DNA from: GWA2-44-9 sp964429675
GTDB taxonomy: Bacteria; Patescibacteriota; Minisyncoccia; 2-02-FULL-40-12; GWA2-44-9
Direction: 5' to 3'
DNA: 23,295 bases
NCBI GenBank assembly: GCA_964429675.1
Contig: CAYSDF010000007.1
Span: 1 to 23,295, forward strand
A model generated the notes under the pieces. The model was given only the letters and a program-made list of their open reading frames with translations, did not search any database and had not been told where the DNA came from. The number at the start of each line of letters is the position of its first letter. Positions within the stretch are counted from its first letter, which is position 1. The translations under genes and the position numbers were made by a program. This document shows, in pieces, positions 6,214-13,517 of this stretch.

Positions 6214-6334
6214 TCGCGGAGAAGGTTCCGATTGGTCGTCCGCGAGGGCCCCAGCCCGCCCCTGAGCTCTGCTTAGCAGAGCCGCTTCCGAGAGAGGGCC
6301 GGAGGGCTGGGAGACGCGTAGGCGACCATTGGAA
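6211..6334. repeat. GC-rich nested inverted repeats upstream of tRNA-Ala
   Basis: Four sets of arms are visible. CCCTCGCGGA (6211-6220) pairs with TCCGCGAGGG (6239-6248) and includes the first three bases of tRNA-Ala. An imperfect outer pair joins 6226-6238 and 6323-6334. CCCAGCCC (6250-6257) pairs with GGGCTGGG (6304-6311). GCTCTGC (6266-6272) pairs with GCAGAGC (6276-6282) across TTA. The first two pairings exclude each other. No protein is credible here. It could be a repeat element or a structured RNA; I recognise no RNA family. Confidence 0.65.
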
Positions 6335-6371
6335 TCTCTGTGACTTAATAATTTTAACCTCCGTTAGCAAC

Positions 6372-6402
6372 CAAAAAAATAACACAGAAACTAACATGTT
6401 TC
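6372..6402 (-). terminator. possible weak terminator after the aminoacyl-transferase gene
   Basis: On the minus strand GAAAC (6398-6402) pairs with GTTTC (6387-6391), followed after a short gap by a run of seven T. The 5-bp stem is weak and lies 3 bases beyond the stop codon. Confidence 0.3.
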
Positions 6403-6404
6403 AA

Positions 6405-7160
6405 CTAATCAAAACGTTCCAGCTCTCTCTTCCACAGATCAGTTAGCTCGGTAGTACGGTTATTATCCTCACGGCCAAGCTGTTTAATTTTTTTGATGTC
6501 GGCCACCCAATCGCTACCATCCCAAAATTCAAGATTTTTAAAGGCGGTCTTATAAAGGGCCTTCTCGCCATATATCGTGCCGACGTAGAAGTATTTTTCG
6601 TTTCGAATCTTAGCCTCTCTGGCCCTGTCGATCATAAGCCATAAACCCAGGGATTGATGGATTAAAGATAAATCATAGAAAGAGTACCAAAAATGTGTCA
6701 TTTCTTTATCTGCCACCTCAAAAACATATCCCACAATTTTAGGTCCATCATAATACGATACGACATTACTGATAAAGCCCGCCCCAAGAATCGTTTCCAG
6801 TCTTTTCTCCGGCATAACATGGGGCCCATGACGCTTGTAAAAATAATCGACACAAAATTCAACAAAGGTCGGATCGTTTGATTTGAACTTATGAAGAGGT
6901 ACTGACTTTTTTAGAAAACGTCTGTCGAATTTTTTGGCAATCCTTCTATTCTCGCTCGTCATAACAAAGTGATTAAGTGGTACCCGAGCACTACGGGCCA
7001 TATAAAGAATATTTTTAACATCCGGTGCGCCTGAATAGGGGAGATAGCCCTTATTGTATATTTCGGATAATTTGTCATTTTTCTCACGCAAACAGTAATT
7101 GGCAAAGCCAAAAGTATAGGTCTTATAATTATGTCCGATTTCGCTTGAGAATATTTTCAT
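6405..7160 (-). CDS. Ate1/Bpt-like aminoacyl-tRNA transferase (GNAT fold)
   Basis: The order of motifs matches the C-terminal part of arginyl/leucyl-tRNA-protein transferases: GYLPYSG (38-44), then FVMTSENRRIAKKF (65-78) in place of the usual F.PS.SQRR..K.N, a YKRHG segment (108-112), and the signature YD....HQSLGLWLMIDRA (162-180), KYFYVG and LYKTAFKNLEFW. Family members attach an amino acid from aminoacyl-tRNA to a protein N-terminus. The CxxC normally before the SQRR region is absent (ARSA at 55-58), so the zinc or regulatory cysteines are lost. The gene lies 5 bases after an Mpl-like murein ligase in one operon, so a peptidoglycan or peptide acceptor is possible. The family call is fairly sure; the substrate is not known. 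Confidence 0.65.
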   Translation of the reverse strand: MKIFSSEIGHNYKTYTFGFANYCLREKNDKLSEIYNKGYLPYSGAPDVKNILYMARSARVPLNHFVMTSENRRIAKKFDRRFLKKSVPLHKFKSNDPTFVEFCVDYFYKRHGPHVMPEKRLETILGAGFISNVVSYYDGPKIVGYVFEVADKEMTHFWYSFYDLSLIHQSLGLWLMIDRAREAKIRNEKYFYVGTIYGEKALYKTAFKNLEFWDGSDWVADIKKIKQLGREDNNRTTELTDLWKRELERFD

Positions 7161-7165
7161 TTTAT

Positions 7166-8584
7166 CTATTTAGCCGGAAATGCCTTTTCTAGCCAAGGGA
7201 TAGCGGAATCAAGAAAACCGTCGAATCCACCGGAAGAAAGCACTAATACCATGCTACCATTCTTAATCTTCTGCTTAAATGATTTAATTACTTCTTGTAT
7301 TTTTTCGAAACCCAACACATTGACACCTGATTTTTTTACTCTTTGAATAATTTCCTCTGTTTTTGGCTGACTACTATCTTCATCTGACTGGCCGGGATTA
7401 TATATAAATACCTTATCTGCGCCCTTAAAGACGTCGTCATACCAGCCGATAGCTAAGCGGTTCCGCCAACTTAAAGTATGTGGTTCAAATACAACAATCA
7501 AATTTTTATTCGGAAAATGAAGTTTTAAGGCCTTGATTGCCGCTTTCGTTTTTTCTCTTGATGAACCAAAGCCCTCAAAGACGGGAATAGTTGTCTTTAA
7601 AGACTTCTTATCCAATCGTCGAGCCAGTGGCTTAAAGGTTCGGATTGCTATGTTAAGTTGCTCCGGAGAGACTGCTTTTAAGTTTAGGATCATAGCACTA
7701 ATGCCGATAATATTCTCAATATTGTGCTGGCCAAGTAATCTAGTTTTTAAAGTTAAGATTTTCTTAGATCTCCGGATTAAATCAAAAGAGGTGATCTCTC
7801 CATATTTGATATTTTCAGCCCGCCACTCATTTTTTTTATCTAACCCATACCAGATAACACTTCTTTCAAGCTTTGATAACACCTCCCGGTTGTCTTTATT
7901 ACCCCAACAGGCAACTAGAGTGCTGCTGTTTGCCAAAAGTCCTGCAAGACCGATAAACGGCTGTCGATAATGGGTCGGGGTTTTAAAAACATTCAGATGA
8001 TCGTGGGCCATCGAAGTAAGCAGAACATGATCCGGATGATAGTGAAGAAACTTTGAAGATGCGTCCCAATTAGAAGACGGATACTCATCGCCCTCGATAA
8101 CAAAATACTTCCCCTTACCTAAAGTAGAACTTTCTCGCGGAGTTTCCGGGATAGCACCAATAAAATAGCCGGGCTTTTTATCTGATTTTTCTAAAATCCA
8201 AGCAATCAAAGCCGAACATGTTGATTTACCATAACTTCCGGCTATAACAATATTTATTCTTCCTTTAGTAAGTTCTCCCAAAACTTCGGCAAATGACTTT
8301 GTTGGAGCTCCTGAATCAAATGCAGCTTTAACCTCAGTATTTAACTCCGGTGTCAGTCCGGCATGTTTTCCGATAACTATAATATCTGCACCGGGAGGAA
8401 TATTTTTAGGAGAGTAGCCCCGGAAATATTTAATTTTTTTCTTTTTAAGATAGGTCGAGACCGGGGGATAGAAGTTATCGTCTGAGCCGGTGACAAGCCA
8501 ACCTTTGTCTTGATATAGTTTCGCCACAGCACTCATTCCCGCTCCGCAAATTCCGACAAAGTGGATTTTATTTTTTGGGGCCAT
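7166..8584 (-). CDS. mpl: Mpl-like murein peptide ligase (Mur ligase family)
   Basis: A three-domain Mur ligase. The N-terminal motif HFVGICGAGMS lies at 8-18, the ATP loop GSYGKST at 116-122 (family form GTHGKTT), and EGDEY (164-168) followed by SKFLHYHPDHVLL and HDHLNVF. The last set is typical of Mpl, which joins recycled murein tripeptide to UDP-N-acetylmuramate; MurC (Ala ligase) is the alternative. I chose the ATG at 8584 because the conserved fold begins right after it; a GTG at 8602 would add six residues. The aminoacyl-transferase gene follows after 5 bases. The histidine-to-tyrosine and threonine-to-serine changes in the ATP loop are unusual. Confidence 0.82.
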   Translation of the reverse strand: MAPKNKIHFVGICGAGMSAVAKLYQDKGWLVTGSDDNFYPPVSTYLKKKKIKYFRGYSPKNIPPGADIIVIGKHAGLTPELNTEVKAAFDSGAPTKSFAEVLGELTKGRINIVIAGSYGKSTCSALIAWILEKSDKKPGYFIGAIPETPRESSTLGKGKYFVIEGDEYPSSNWDASSKFLHYHPDHVLLTSMAHDHLNVFKTPTHYRQPFIGLAGLLANSSTLVACWGNKDNREVLSKLERSVIWYGLDKKNEWRAENIKYGEITSFDLIRRSKKILTLKTRLLGQHNIENIIGISAMILNLKAVSPEQLNIAIRTFKPLARRLDKKSLKTTIPVFEGFGSSREKTKAAIKALKLHFPNKNLIVVFEPHTLSWRNRLAIGWYDDVFKGADKVFIYNPGQSDEDSSQPKTEEIIQRVKKSGVNVLGFEKIQEVIKSFKQKIKNGSMVLVLSSGGFDGFLDSAIPWLEKAFPAK

Positions 8585-8588
8585 ACAA

Positions 8589-8616
8589 TTGAAAAATGAC
8601 ACAAAAATGCTATCAT
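8589..8616 (+). promoter_or_regulatory. promoter of tRNA-Arg(CCT)
   Basis: TTGAAA (8589-8594) and TATCAT (8611-8616) are separated by 16 bases. The start near 8623 is about 17 bases before the tRNA. It overlaps the start region of the divergent murein ligase gene. Confidence 0.5.
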
Positions 8617-8639
8617 TTCAAGATAACACACGGCTATAT

Positions 8640-8714
8640 GCCCTCGTAGTTAAATGGATATAACAGTCCCGTCCTAAGGGATAGTTGGGGGTTCGATTCC
8701 CTCCGAGGGCACCA
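8640..8714 (+). tRNA. tRNA-Arg (CCT)
   Basis: The acceptor is GCCCTCG/CGAGGGC, the anticodon stem GTCCC/GGGAT surrounds loop GTCCTAA (CCT), and the T-arm has GGGTTCGATTCCC. A73 and an encoded CCA are present (8712-8714). Confidence 0.95.
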
Positions 8715-8776
8715 ACAACAAACTCAACGGCTTTTTTGAAGCCAACATGCGGGACGCGCGTGGCACATTAGCGGTT

Positions 8777-8804
8777 TTGGAAATGGGTTCGAGCTTGGTA
8801 CAAT
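8777..8804 (+). promoter_or_regulatory. cca promoter with extended -10, near-leaderless
   Basis: TTGGAA (8777-8782) and TACAAT (8799-8804) are 16 bases apart, with TGG directly before the -10. Transcription would begin about 8 bases before the cca ATG, leaving no room for a Shine-Dalgarno sequence. Confidence 0.6.
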
Positions 8805-8819
8805 AAATACACACTAAAA

Positions 8820-10253
8820 ATGATGCTACCAAAAGAAATAAAAAACATACTAGAAAACTTAAAAAAGCATGGCTTTGAGGGTTTTGTTGTCGGCGGATGC
8901 GTCAGGGATCTACTCATGAAGAAGGCGCCCAAGGATTGGGATATTACCACCAACGCTAAGCCAGAAGAGATTCAAAAGGTGTTTCCTGATAGTTTCTATG
9001 AAAATAAATTTGGGACTGTTACCGTAAAGACTGGCTCTGATGATCCGATACTTAGCGAGGTTCAGATTACCCCATACCGAGTTGAGGCCAAGTATCAAGA
9101 CAAGCGTCATCCCCAAGAAGTAAAATTTGTTACTAAACTGGAAGATGATTTATCACGCCGGGATTTTACGATCAACGCCATGGCCATGGATAGCAGTGGT
9201 AAGATACGAGATCTTTTCCAGGGACAAGAAGATCTAAAAAAGAACCTGATCAGAACAGTCGGACGGGCCGAGGAACGCTTCGAAGAAGATGCTTTAAGAA
9301 TCCTGCGCGCCGTACGCTTCGCAACGGTTTTGGATTTCAAAATTGAGGTTAAGACTCTCGAAGCTATAAAAGGCAATGCGTCCTGGCTTGAGGCAATATC
9401 TAAAGAAAGGATCCGCGATGAGTTCGTTAAAATTATAGAATCAAATAACGCCTATGAGGGCGTACTACTACTGAGAGAAACCGGGCTTTTGAAATTTATC
9501 GTGCCTGAGCTTTTGGAGGGCGTGGATGTCGGCCAGAATTTGCATCACATATATACCGTTTGGGAACATAATACCCGGGCACTTAAATATGCCGCTGATA
9601 AAAAATACTCCCTGGCCGTAAGATTGGGAGCGCTGTTCCATGATATAGGCAAACCCAAGACAAAAAGAGGGGATGGTAAATACTCGACATTTTACGGCCA
9701 CGATGTTGTGGGTGCAAAAATGACCGCCCAGATAATGGCGCGTCTTAAATTTCCAAATGACATAACGGAGAAGGTCATAAAGCTAGTTCGCTATCATCTT
9801 TTCTATTATAACGTCGGCGAAGTCACAGAATCTTCAGTTCGAAGACTGCTGGTTAATGTCGGCTTGGAAAATGTCGAAGATTTGATAAAAATTCGCGAGG
9901 CCGATAGAATCGGGTCCGGCACTCCTAAAGCAGTGCCATACAAACTCCGCCATCTTAAATATATAATCGACAAAGTTTCCCACGATCCGATTTCAGCTAA
10001 AATGCTTAAAGTCGACGGCAAAGACGTAATGAAGGAGTTGAATATTAAGCCCGGGCCAAAGATCGGACTCATATTGAACTCTCTCCTGGCTGAGGTCATA
10101 GATGACCCAACTAAAAATACCAAAAATCATCTCAAGAAAAGAATTCATGAATTAGATAAAAAATCTCCCGAAGAACTTAAAAAATCCTTAGAGCGGATAG
10201 AAAAAGCAGTTGAAGATGAAGAAAAAGAAAGAATGAAAAAGTATTATGTATGA
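8820..10253 (+). CDS. cca: CCA-adding tRNA nucleotidyltransferase with HD domain
   Basis: The enzyme adds or repairs the 3' CCA of tRNAs without a template. Class II nucleotidyltransferase signs are the GG..RD motif (FVVGGCVRDLL, 22-32), the metal-binding DWD (39-41), RRDFTINAMA (112-121) and EDALRILRAVRF (156-167). An HD domain follows, with HD at 274-275 and a second GHD at 293-295, which in relatives gives phosphohydrolase activity. At 477 residues it is somewhat longer than E. coli Cca (about 410), with a charged C-terminal tail. Several tRNA genes here lack an encoded CCA (Lys, Leu, Pro, Ala-CGC), so the enzyme is needed. Its stop overlaps the dut start (ATGA). Confidence 0.92.
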   Translation: MMLPKEIKNILENLKKHGFEGFVVGGCVRDLLMKKAPKDWDITTNAKPEEIQKVFPDSFYENKFGTVTVKTGSDDPILSEVQITPYRVEAKYQDKRHPQEVKFVTKLEDDLSRRDFTINAMAMDSSGKIRDLFQGQEDLKKNLIRTVGRAEERFEEDALRILRAVRFATVLDFKIEVKTLEAIKGNASWLEAISKERIRDEFVKIIESNNAYEGVLLLRETGLLKFIVPELLEGVDVGQNLHHIYTVWEHNTRALKYAADKKYSLAVRLGALFHDIGKPKTKRGDGKYSTFYGHDVVGAKMTAQIMARLKFPNDITEKVIKLVRYHLFYYNVGEVTESSVRRLLVNVGLENVEDLIKIREADRIGSGTPKAVPYKLRHLKYIIDKVSHDPISAKMLKVDGKDVMKELNIKPGPKIGLILNSLLAEVIDDPTKNTKNHLKKRIHELDKKSPEELKKSLERIEKAVEDEEKERMKKYYV

Positions 10254-10684
10254 AGAAAATAAAGATCAAAAGATTCAACAAAGAATTGCCACTGCCGACC
10301 TACCAGACTAAGGGAGCGGCTGGATTTGATCTGGTAGCAAGAGAAACTACTAAAATCGGGCCTGGCGTGGTAGGATATATCCCACTGAATGTCGCCATTG
10401 AAACACCCAGTGACTATATTTTATTTATTGCCGCCAGAGGCTCAACCCATAAATTCGGGGTTATGCCAGTTCATGGGATTGGAATAGGCGACCCTGATTT
10501 TAGGGGAGATAATGATGAATACAAGATTCCTTTATTAAATTTTACAAAGAAGACTGTTATTATCGGCAAGGGGACAAGAATCGCTCAGGGATTTTTTGTA
10601 AAGTTTATTAGGGCGAATTGGCAAGAAGTTCCAAAAATGAAAAGTAAAACACGGGGCGGGTTTGGAAGTACGGGACACAAATAA
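10250..10684 (+). CDS. dut: dUTP diphosphatase (dUTPase), divergent
   Basis: It would hydrolyse dUTP to dUMP, keeping uracil out of DNA and feeding dTMP synthesis. The five trimeric dUTPase motifs are recognisable: AGFDL (24-28), ARGST (62-66, usually PRSS/GRSG), GIGDPDFRGD (75-84, family form GVIDxDYRGE), GTRIAQGF (near 104-111) and RGGFGSTG (near 135-142). The tyrosine of motif 3 is phenylalanine and the glutamate is aspartate; the catalytic Asp is kept. The length of 144 is normal. It overlaps cca by 4 bases and is translationally coupled to it. tRNA-Pro and tRNA-Ala(CGC) follow and may share the transcript. Confidence 0.88.
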   Translation: MKKIKIKRFNKELPLPTYQTKGAAGFDLVARETTKIGPGVVGYIPLNVAIETPSDYILFIAARGSTHKFGVMPVHGIGIGDPDFRGDNDEYKIPLLNFTKKTVIIGKGTRIAQGFFVKFIRANWQEVPKMKSKTRGGFGSTGHK

Positions 10685-10697
10685 TTTTTATTTAAAT

Positions 10698-10769
10698 CAG
10701 GCTGTAGTGTAACGGTAACACGCACCGTTCGGGTCGGTGAGACTCCGGGTTCAAATCCCGGCAGCCTGA
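10698..10769 (+). tRNA. tRNA-Pro (CGG)
   Basis: The acceptor CAGGCTG/CAGCCTG has the C1-G72 pair typical of proline. The anticodon stem CACCG/CGGTG surrounds TTCGGGT (CGG), and the T-arm is CCGGG/CCCGG. A73 is followed by CAC, so CCA is not encoded. It lies 13 bases after dut. Confidence 0.95.
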
Positions 10770-10802
10770 CACTCAGAAAATTTAAGAGAGGAGGGTGCCT
10801 GC

Positions 10803-10875
10803 GGGCCCATAGCTCATTTGGTAGAGCGCGTCATTCGCATTGACGAGGTGGCCGGTTCGAATCCGGCTGGGTCCA
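10803..10875 (+). tRNA. tRNA-Ala (CGC), integration target
   Basis: The acceptor GGGCCCA/TGGGTCC includes the alanine-specific G3-U70 wobble pair. The anticodon stem CGTCA/TGACG surrounds TTCGCAT (CGC), and the T-arm is GCCGG/CCGGC. CCA is not encoded. Its 3' 62 bases overlap, antisense, the end of the serine recombinase gene, marking the junction with the integrated element. Confidence 0.95.
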
Positions 10876-12427
10876 CATAGTCAGTGTTTTGAACTGCAAA
10901 CTCTTCAAAAAGCCTTATGGCACTTGAAATTTCAGCGGTTCGATAACCTTCTTTCTTGTTGTAAATCAATTTTCTTTCAAAAATGAAATGAAAGAGCTTT
11001 TGTTTTTCTCCTACTTCAAGGTTTTTCCAGATAATATAAGGGTTACGGAGAAGTCCAGTAGCCTTGTTTAGTGCGGTTCGATAAGGAATAGTAAGGTCAA
11101 CGCCTTCTATGGTTTGTTCATCCCATTCTTCAATTTTCCTAGCCACTTCCTCTAGCTGTGTTTCGTAAACATTTTTAAGACTGCCGGACTTCGCTCCTAA
11201 CACCATGTCTGTGAGTTGCTTAGCTTTCTCCTCCAATCCTCTCTTCTCTTGAAGAAGCAGGGCACTATTTTCGTGCAAGGTGTTTATTTTCTCACCCCAT
11301 ACACGGTCAAACACAACCGTGACTAATTTCTCAACTTCAGGTTTTAAACCCTGCTTCTTAAGAATTAAATCAAACTTTTCTTCAATATCTGCTTTCCTAA
11401 TTGATTTACCATAAAATTCACAGCTCTTATTGTGGCATACATAATAAGGGTATGACTTGCGGCGTCCTTTTGATGGAGCAGCTGTAAGGTGTTGGCCACA
11501 TATACAAACTACGAGACCACGTAGAGGATAATCAGGAGAAGTGTCTATGCGGATACGCTTATTAAAAGCATCTTTACCTAGACGTTTTTGATTTATCTCA
11601 AAAGTCTCTAAAGAGATAATTCCTTTATGATGCCCTAACCTCCTAGCAACATCCCACTGCTCATATTCAATGTATCCGGCATAAAAACTATCCTTAACCA
11701 TTGCAGAAAATCTATCTATATATTTTTCCGGAGGACGCTTCCAAAATCCTTTTTCAACTAAAAATCTACACGCATCAATCCTTCTAATAAAAATGCCCCT
11801 AGCAAAACCCTCAAGAGCCTCTTTGAGTAGCAAGGCTTCTGTGGGATGAGGCGTAGACAATTTACCATGCAAAGCATCCTTCACCATTACGTAGCCCTTC
11901 TTAGCGCCAAAAGGCCAATATCCAGCATCCAGACGAGCTCTCTGCTTCTGGATGACCTGCCTTCGGTTCTGGAAGCGTTCTAGCTCGCCTTGAGCAGCCA
12001 TAATCGTTTCAGCGAACCGACCTTCCGGACTTTCGTCAAAGTTATAGTTTAGGCATCTAAGGACTACGTCACGAGCCTTAAAAGCGGCCCGCAACTTTAA
12101 GTGAAACTCCGTGTCACGAGCAAAACGCTTTAAGTCATCAAAGACCACAAGAAACTTTTTATGGGGATGAGTATCAATATAAGCAAGCATCTCTCGCATT
12201 TTAGGACGCTTCATAAAATCACCCCCGCCGGTAAAAGTATCCAAGAACGACTTATCATAGGGTGTTCCGATGGCCTCTAAGTCATTCAGACAACGATTTT
12301 CTTGGCCCTCTTTTCCATGACCCTCAAGCTCCTGTTTTTTACTTGAAACACGAGCATAGACAAGACCAACCCTACCCGTATAGGAGTTCTCCACCTGTTG
12401 GTTCGATTGTCTTGTATCGTTTGGCAT
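10814..12427 (-). CDS. large serine recombinase (integrase)
   Basis: The N-terminal resolvase domain has VYARVSSKKQ (23-32), with the nucleophile probably Ser28, and FDDLKRFARD (96-105). A recombinase domain follows (about 165-300), then a zinc-ribbon with Cys308, Cys310, Cys331 and Cys336, and a coiled coil (about 375-435). This is the layout of phage and island integrases that cut attP and attB with a 2-bp stagger. The last 20 residues (including AGFEPATSS) are antisense to tRNA-Ala(CGC), so the true C-terminus may be set by the integration site. The ATG at 12427 lies inside the upstream 61-codon gene, suggesting translational coupling. Confidence 0.92.
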   Translation of the reverse strand: MPNDTRQSNQQVENSYTGRVGLVYARVSSKKQELEGHGKEGQENRCLNDLEAIGTPYDKSFLDTFTGGGDFMKRPKMREMLAYIDTHPHKKFLVVFDDLKRFARDTEFHLKLRAAFKARDVVLRCLNYNFDESPEGRFAETIMAAQGELERFQNRRQVIQKQRARLDAGYWPFGAKKGYVMVKDALHGKLSTPHPTEALLLKEALEGFARGIFIRRIDACRFLVEKGFWKRPPEKYIDRFSAMVKDSFYAGYIEYEQWDVARRLGHHKGIISLETFEINQKRLGKDAFNKRIRIDTSPDYPLRGLVVCICGQHLTAAPSKGRRKSYPYYVCHNKSCEFYGKSIRKADIEEKFDLILKKQGLKPEVEKLVTVVFDRVWGEKINTLHENSALLLQEKRGLEEKAKQLTDMVLGAKSGSLKNVYETQLEEVARKIEEWDEQTIEGVDLTIPYRTALNKATGLLRNPYIIWKNLEVGEKQKLFHFIFERKLIYNKKEGYRTAEISSAIRLFEEFAVQNTDYVDPAGFEPATSSMRMTRSTK

Positions 12428-12557
12428 AATTATCTAGCTCAATTTCTATAATATTCTTACAAAAGGCCTCAATATATTCTATGCGTTTTTTTATTTGCTC
12501 ATCAGAGCTTGAACGGTCGTTGAGTATGGTTCGGTACTCTTCGATTGATAACACCAT
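12372..12557 (-). CDS. small conserved-looking protein overlapping the recombinase start
   Basis: The 61-residue protein is acidic and helical (MVLSIEEYRTIL, then EQIKKRIEYIEAFCKNIIEIELD). It overlaps the first 56 bases of the recombinase in another frame. From memory, similar short helical proteins precede serine recombinases in other CPR genomes, but I cannot check this. The ATG at 12557 lies right after a -10-like element, so it would be the first gene of the recombinase transcript. It may help recombinase expression by coupling or act as an accessory factor. No function is assigned. Confidence 0.6.
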   Translation of the reverse strand: MVLSIEEYRTILNDRSSSDEQIKKRIEYIEAFCKNIIEIELDNYAKRYKTIEPTGGELLYG

Positions 12558-12562
12558 AGTAT

Positions 12563-12568
12563 TTTATA
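12563..12568 (-). promoter_or_regulatory. -10 element for the recombinase transcript, leaderless
   Basis: TATAAA on the minus strand ends 5 bases before the ATG at 12557, so the transcript would start at or about the start codon. No convincing -35 was found. Confidence 0.35.
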
Positions 12569-12623
12569 CTTTGTGGTGTTGTCCCAAACTTAATGTTTGA
12601 TAGCATCACGGTTATTAAAGCCC

Positions 12624-12638
12624 CAACCCATAGGGTTG
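12624..12638 (-). terminator. possible weak terminator after the MerR-type gene
   Basis: A hairpin CAACCC/GGGTTG with a 3-base loop lies 8 bases after the MerR-type stop codon and is followed by GGGCTTTAA. The T run is poor. Confidence 0.35.
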
Positions 12639-12646
12639 ATAGCAAG

Positions 12647-13456
12647 TTATTTGATACGCTGTCTTTTTCTTACTTCAGCCGACTGTTTTTTACCTTCTGA
12701 ATATCTTGTAATAACTTCTGCAAAGGCATTGGTATCTCTAAGGTCTTTATTAATCGTCTCTAACGAAGGAGCTTCCGAATAGACCTCTAGCGTCTCTACC
12801 TCGCTTATATCGCCATCTTTGAAGCGAGCTTTAACCTCTTTATTATTTTGAAAACGACTTTTATGTATTAATTCTTTCTCGCCCCTCGAAAGAGAGTATA
12901 GAATTTCTGGAGAGGCTGGCTTGTGGCCCATCTCTCTGATAATAGATTTTAGAGAAATTAGCAGCACATCACCTGAGCCGGTAGTTCTCTTTGCATTTTC
13001 CAACTCACGAGAAGTAGCAATATCAGCAGCCCCATTACTCCAAACCGCCACATAGGGGTCGGCATTGCTAGTGAAGGCTCTAAAATAATAATATTCAAAC
13101 GGTAGATAGGCATCTTCTTTTTTATCCCACTGCATCACGGCCTCTTTTACAAGAGCAATTCTTTCTAAAGAAAGACCAAAACCTCTTAAATGGTCCATTA
13201 CCCTTAGCCATACCGTTTCTATTAAACTAAACTTCCTCCATCCACCAAGAGCATTTACAAAACCGTCGGGTAAAAGATTTTTTCGTTCCCAATGATTTAT
13301 TACCCGATAGTTAATATCTGTCTTTCCAACGGTGTATATTCGATTTCTCAGGACCGGTTTAAGTTTCTCCATCCTTTCGTCTTCGGTATATCTAGCCAAA
13401 TCTATCTCGAAGGCATCCAAGCGTAAGATGGGAGATTGTGGAGTTTTTTGTGTCAT
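12647..13456 (-). CDS. MerR-type helix-turn-helix regulator
   Basis: Residues 41-110 form a MerR-like winged helix: YTVGKTDINYRVINHWERKNLL for the HTH, then GGWRKFSLIETVWLRVM and LRGFGLSLERIALVKEAV. The C-terminal 150 residues match no effector domain I recognise. They include an aromatic stretch (FEYYYFRAF) and a charged end, so the signal is unknown. A 12-bp palindrome lies between the -35 and -10 of its own promoter, the usual site for MerR proteins, so autoregulation is likely. It stands between the toxin-antitoxin genes and the recombinase and could control excision. Confidence 0.7.
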   Translation of the reverse strand: MTQKTPQSPILRLDAFEIDLARYTEDERMEKLKPVLRNRIYTVGKTDINYRVINHWERKNLLPDGFVNALGGWRKFSLIETVWLRVMDHLRGFGLSLERIALVKEAVMQWDKKEDAYLPFEYYYFRAFTSNADPYVAVWSNGAADIATSRELENAKRTTGSGDVLLISLKSIIREMGHKPASPEILYSLSRGEKELIHKSRFQNNKEVKARFKDGDISEVETLEVYSEAPSLETINKDLRDTNAFAEVITRYSEGKKQSAEVRKRQRIK

Positions 13457-13463
13457 TATATAA

Positions 13464-13491
13464 ACTATACACGCGTGTAAGGTTTATACAA
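13464..13491 (-). promoter_or_regulatory. MerR-type promoter with palindromic operator, leaderless
   Basis: The -35 TTGTAT (13486-13491) and -10 TATAGT (13464-13469) are 16 bases apart. The perfect palindrome TACACGCGTGTA (13468-13479) fills most of the spacer and touches the -10. Seven bases separate the -10 from the ATG at 13456, which predicts a leaderless mRNA. Confidence 0.6.
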
Positions 13492-13517
13492 GACGAGTTT
13501 GTGGATAATCACCTTAA

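Noticed and set aside
5918..6397. Open frames of 73-94 codons on both strands over tRNA-Ala and its repeats
   Set aside because: They read through a tRNA, direct repeats and GC hairpins; the encoded RVRFPVGPP-like peptides are antisense or sense tRNA sequence, not proteins.
8768..9701. Minus-strand frames opposite cca
   Set aside because: They are antisense shadows of a well-conserved gene, without start signals.
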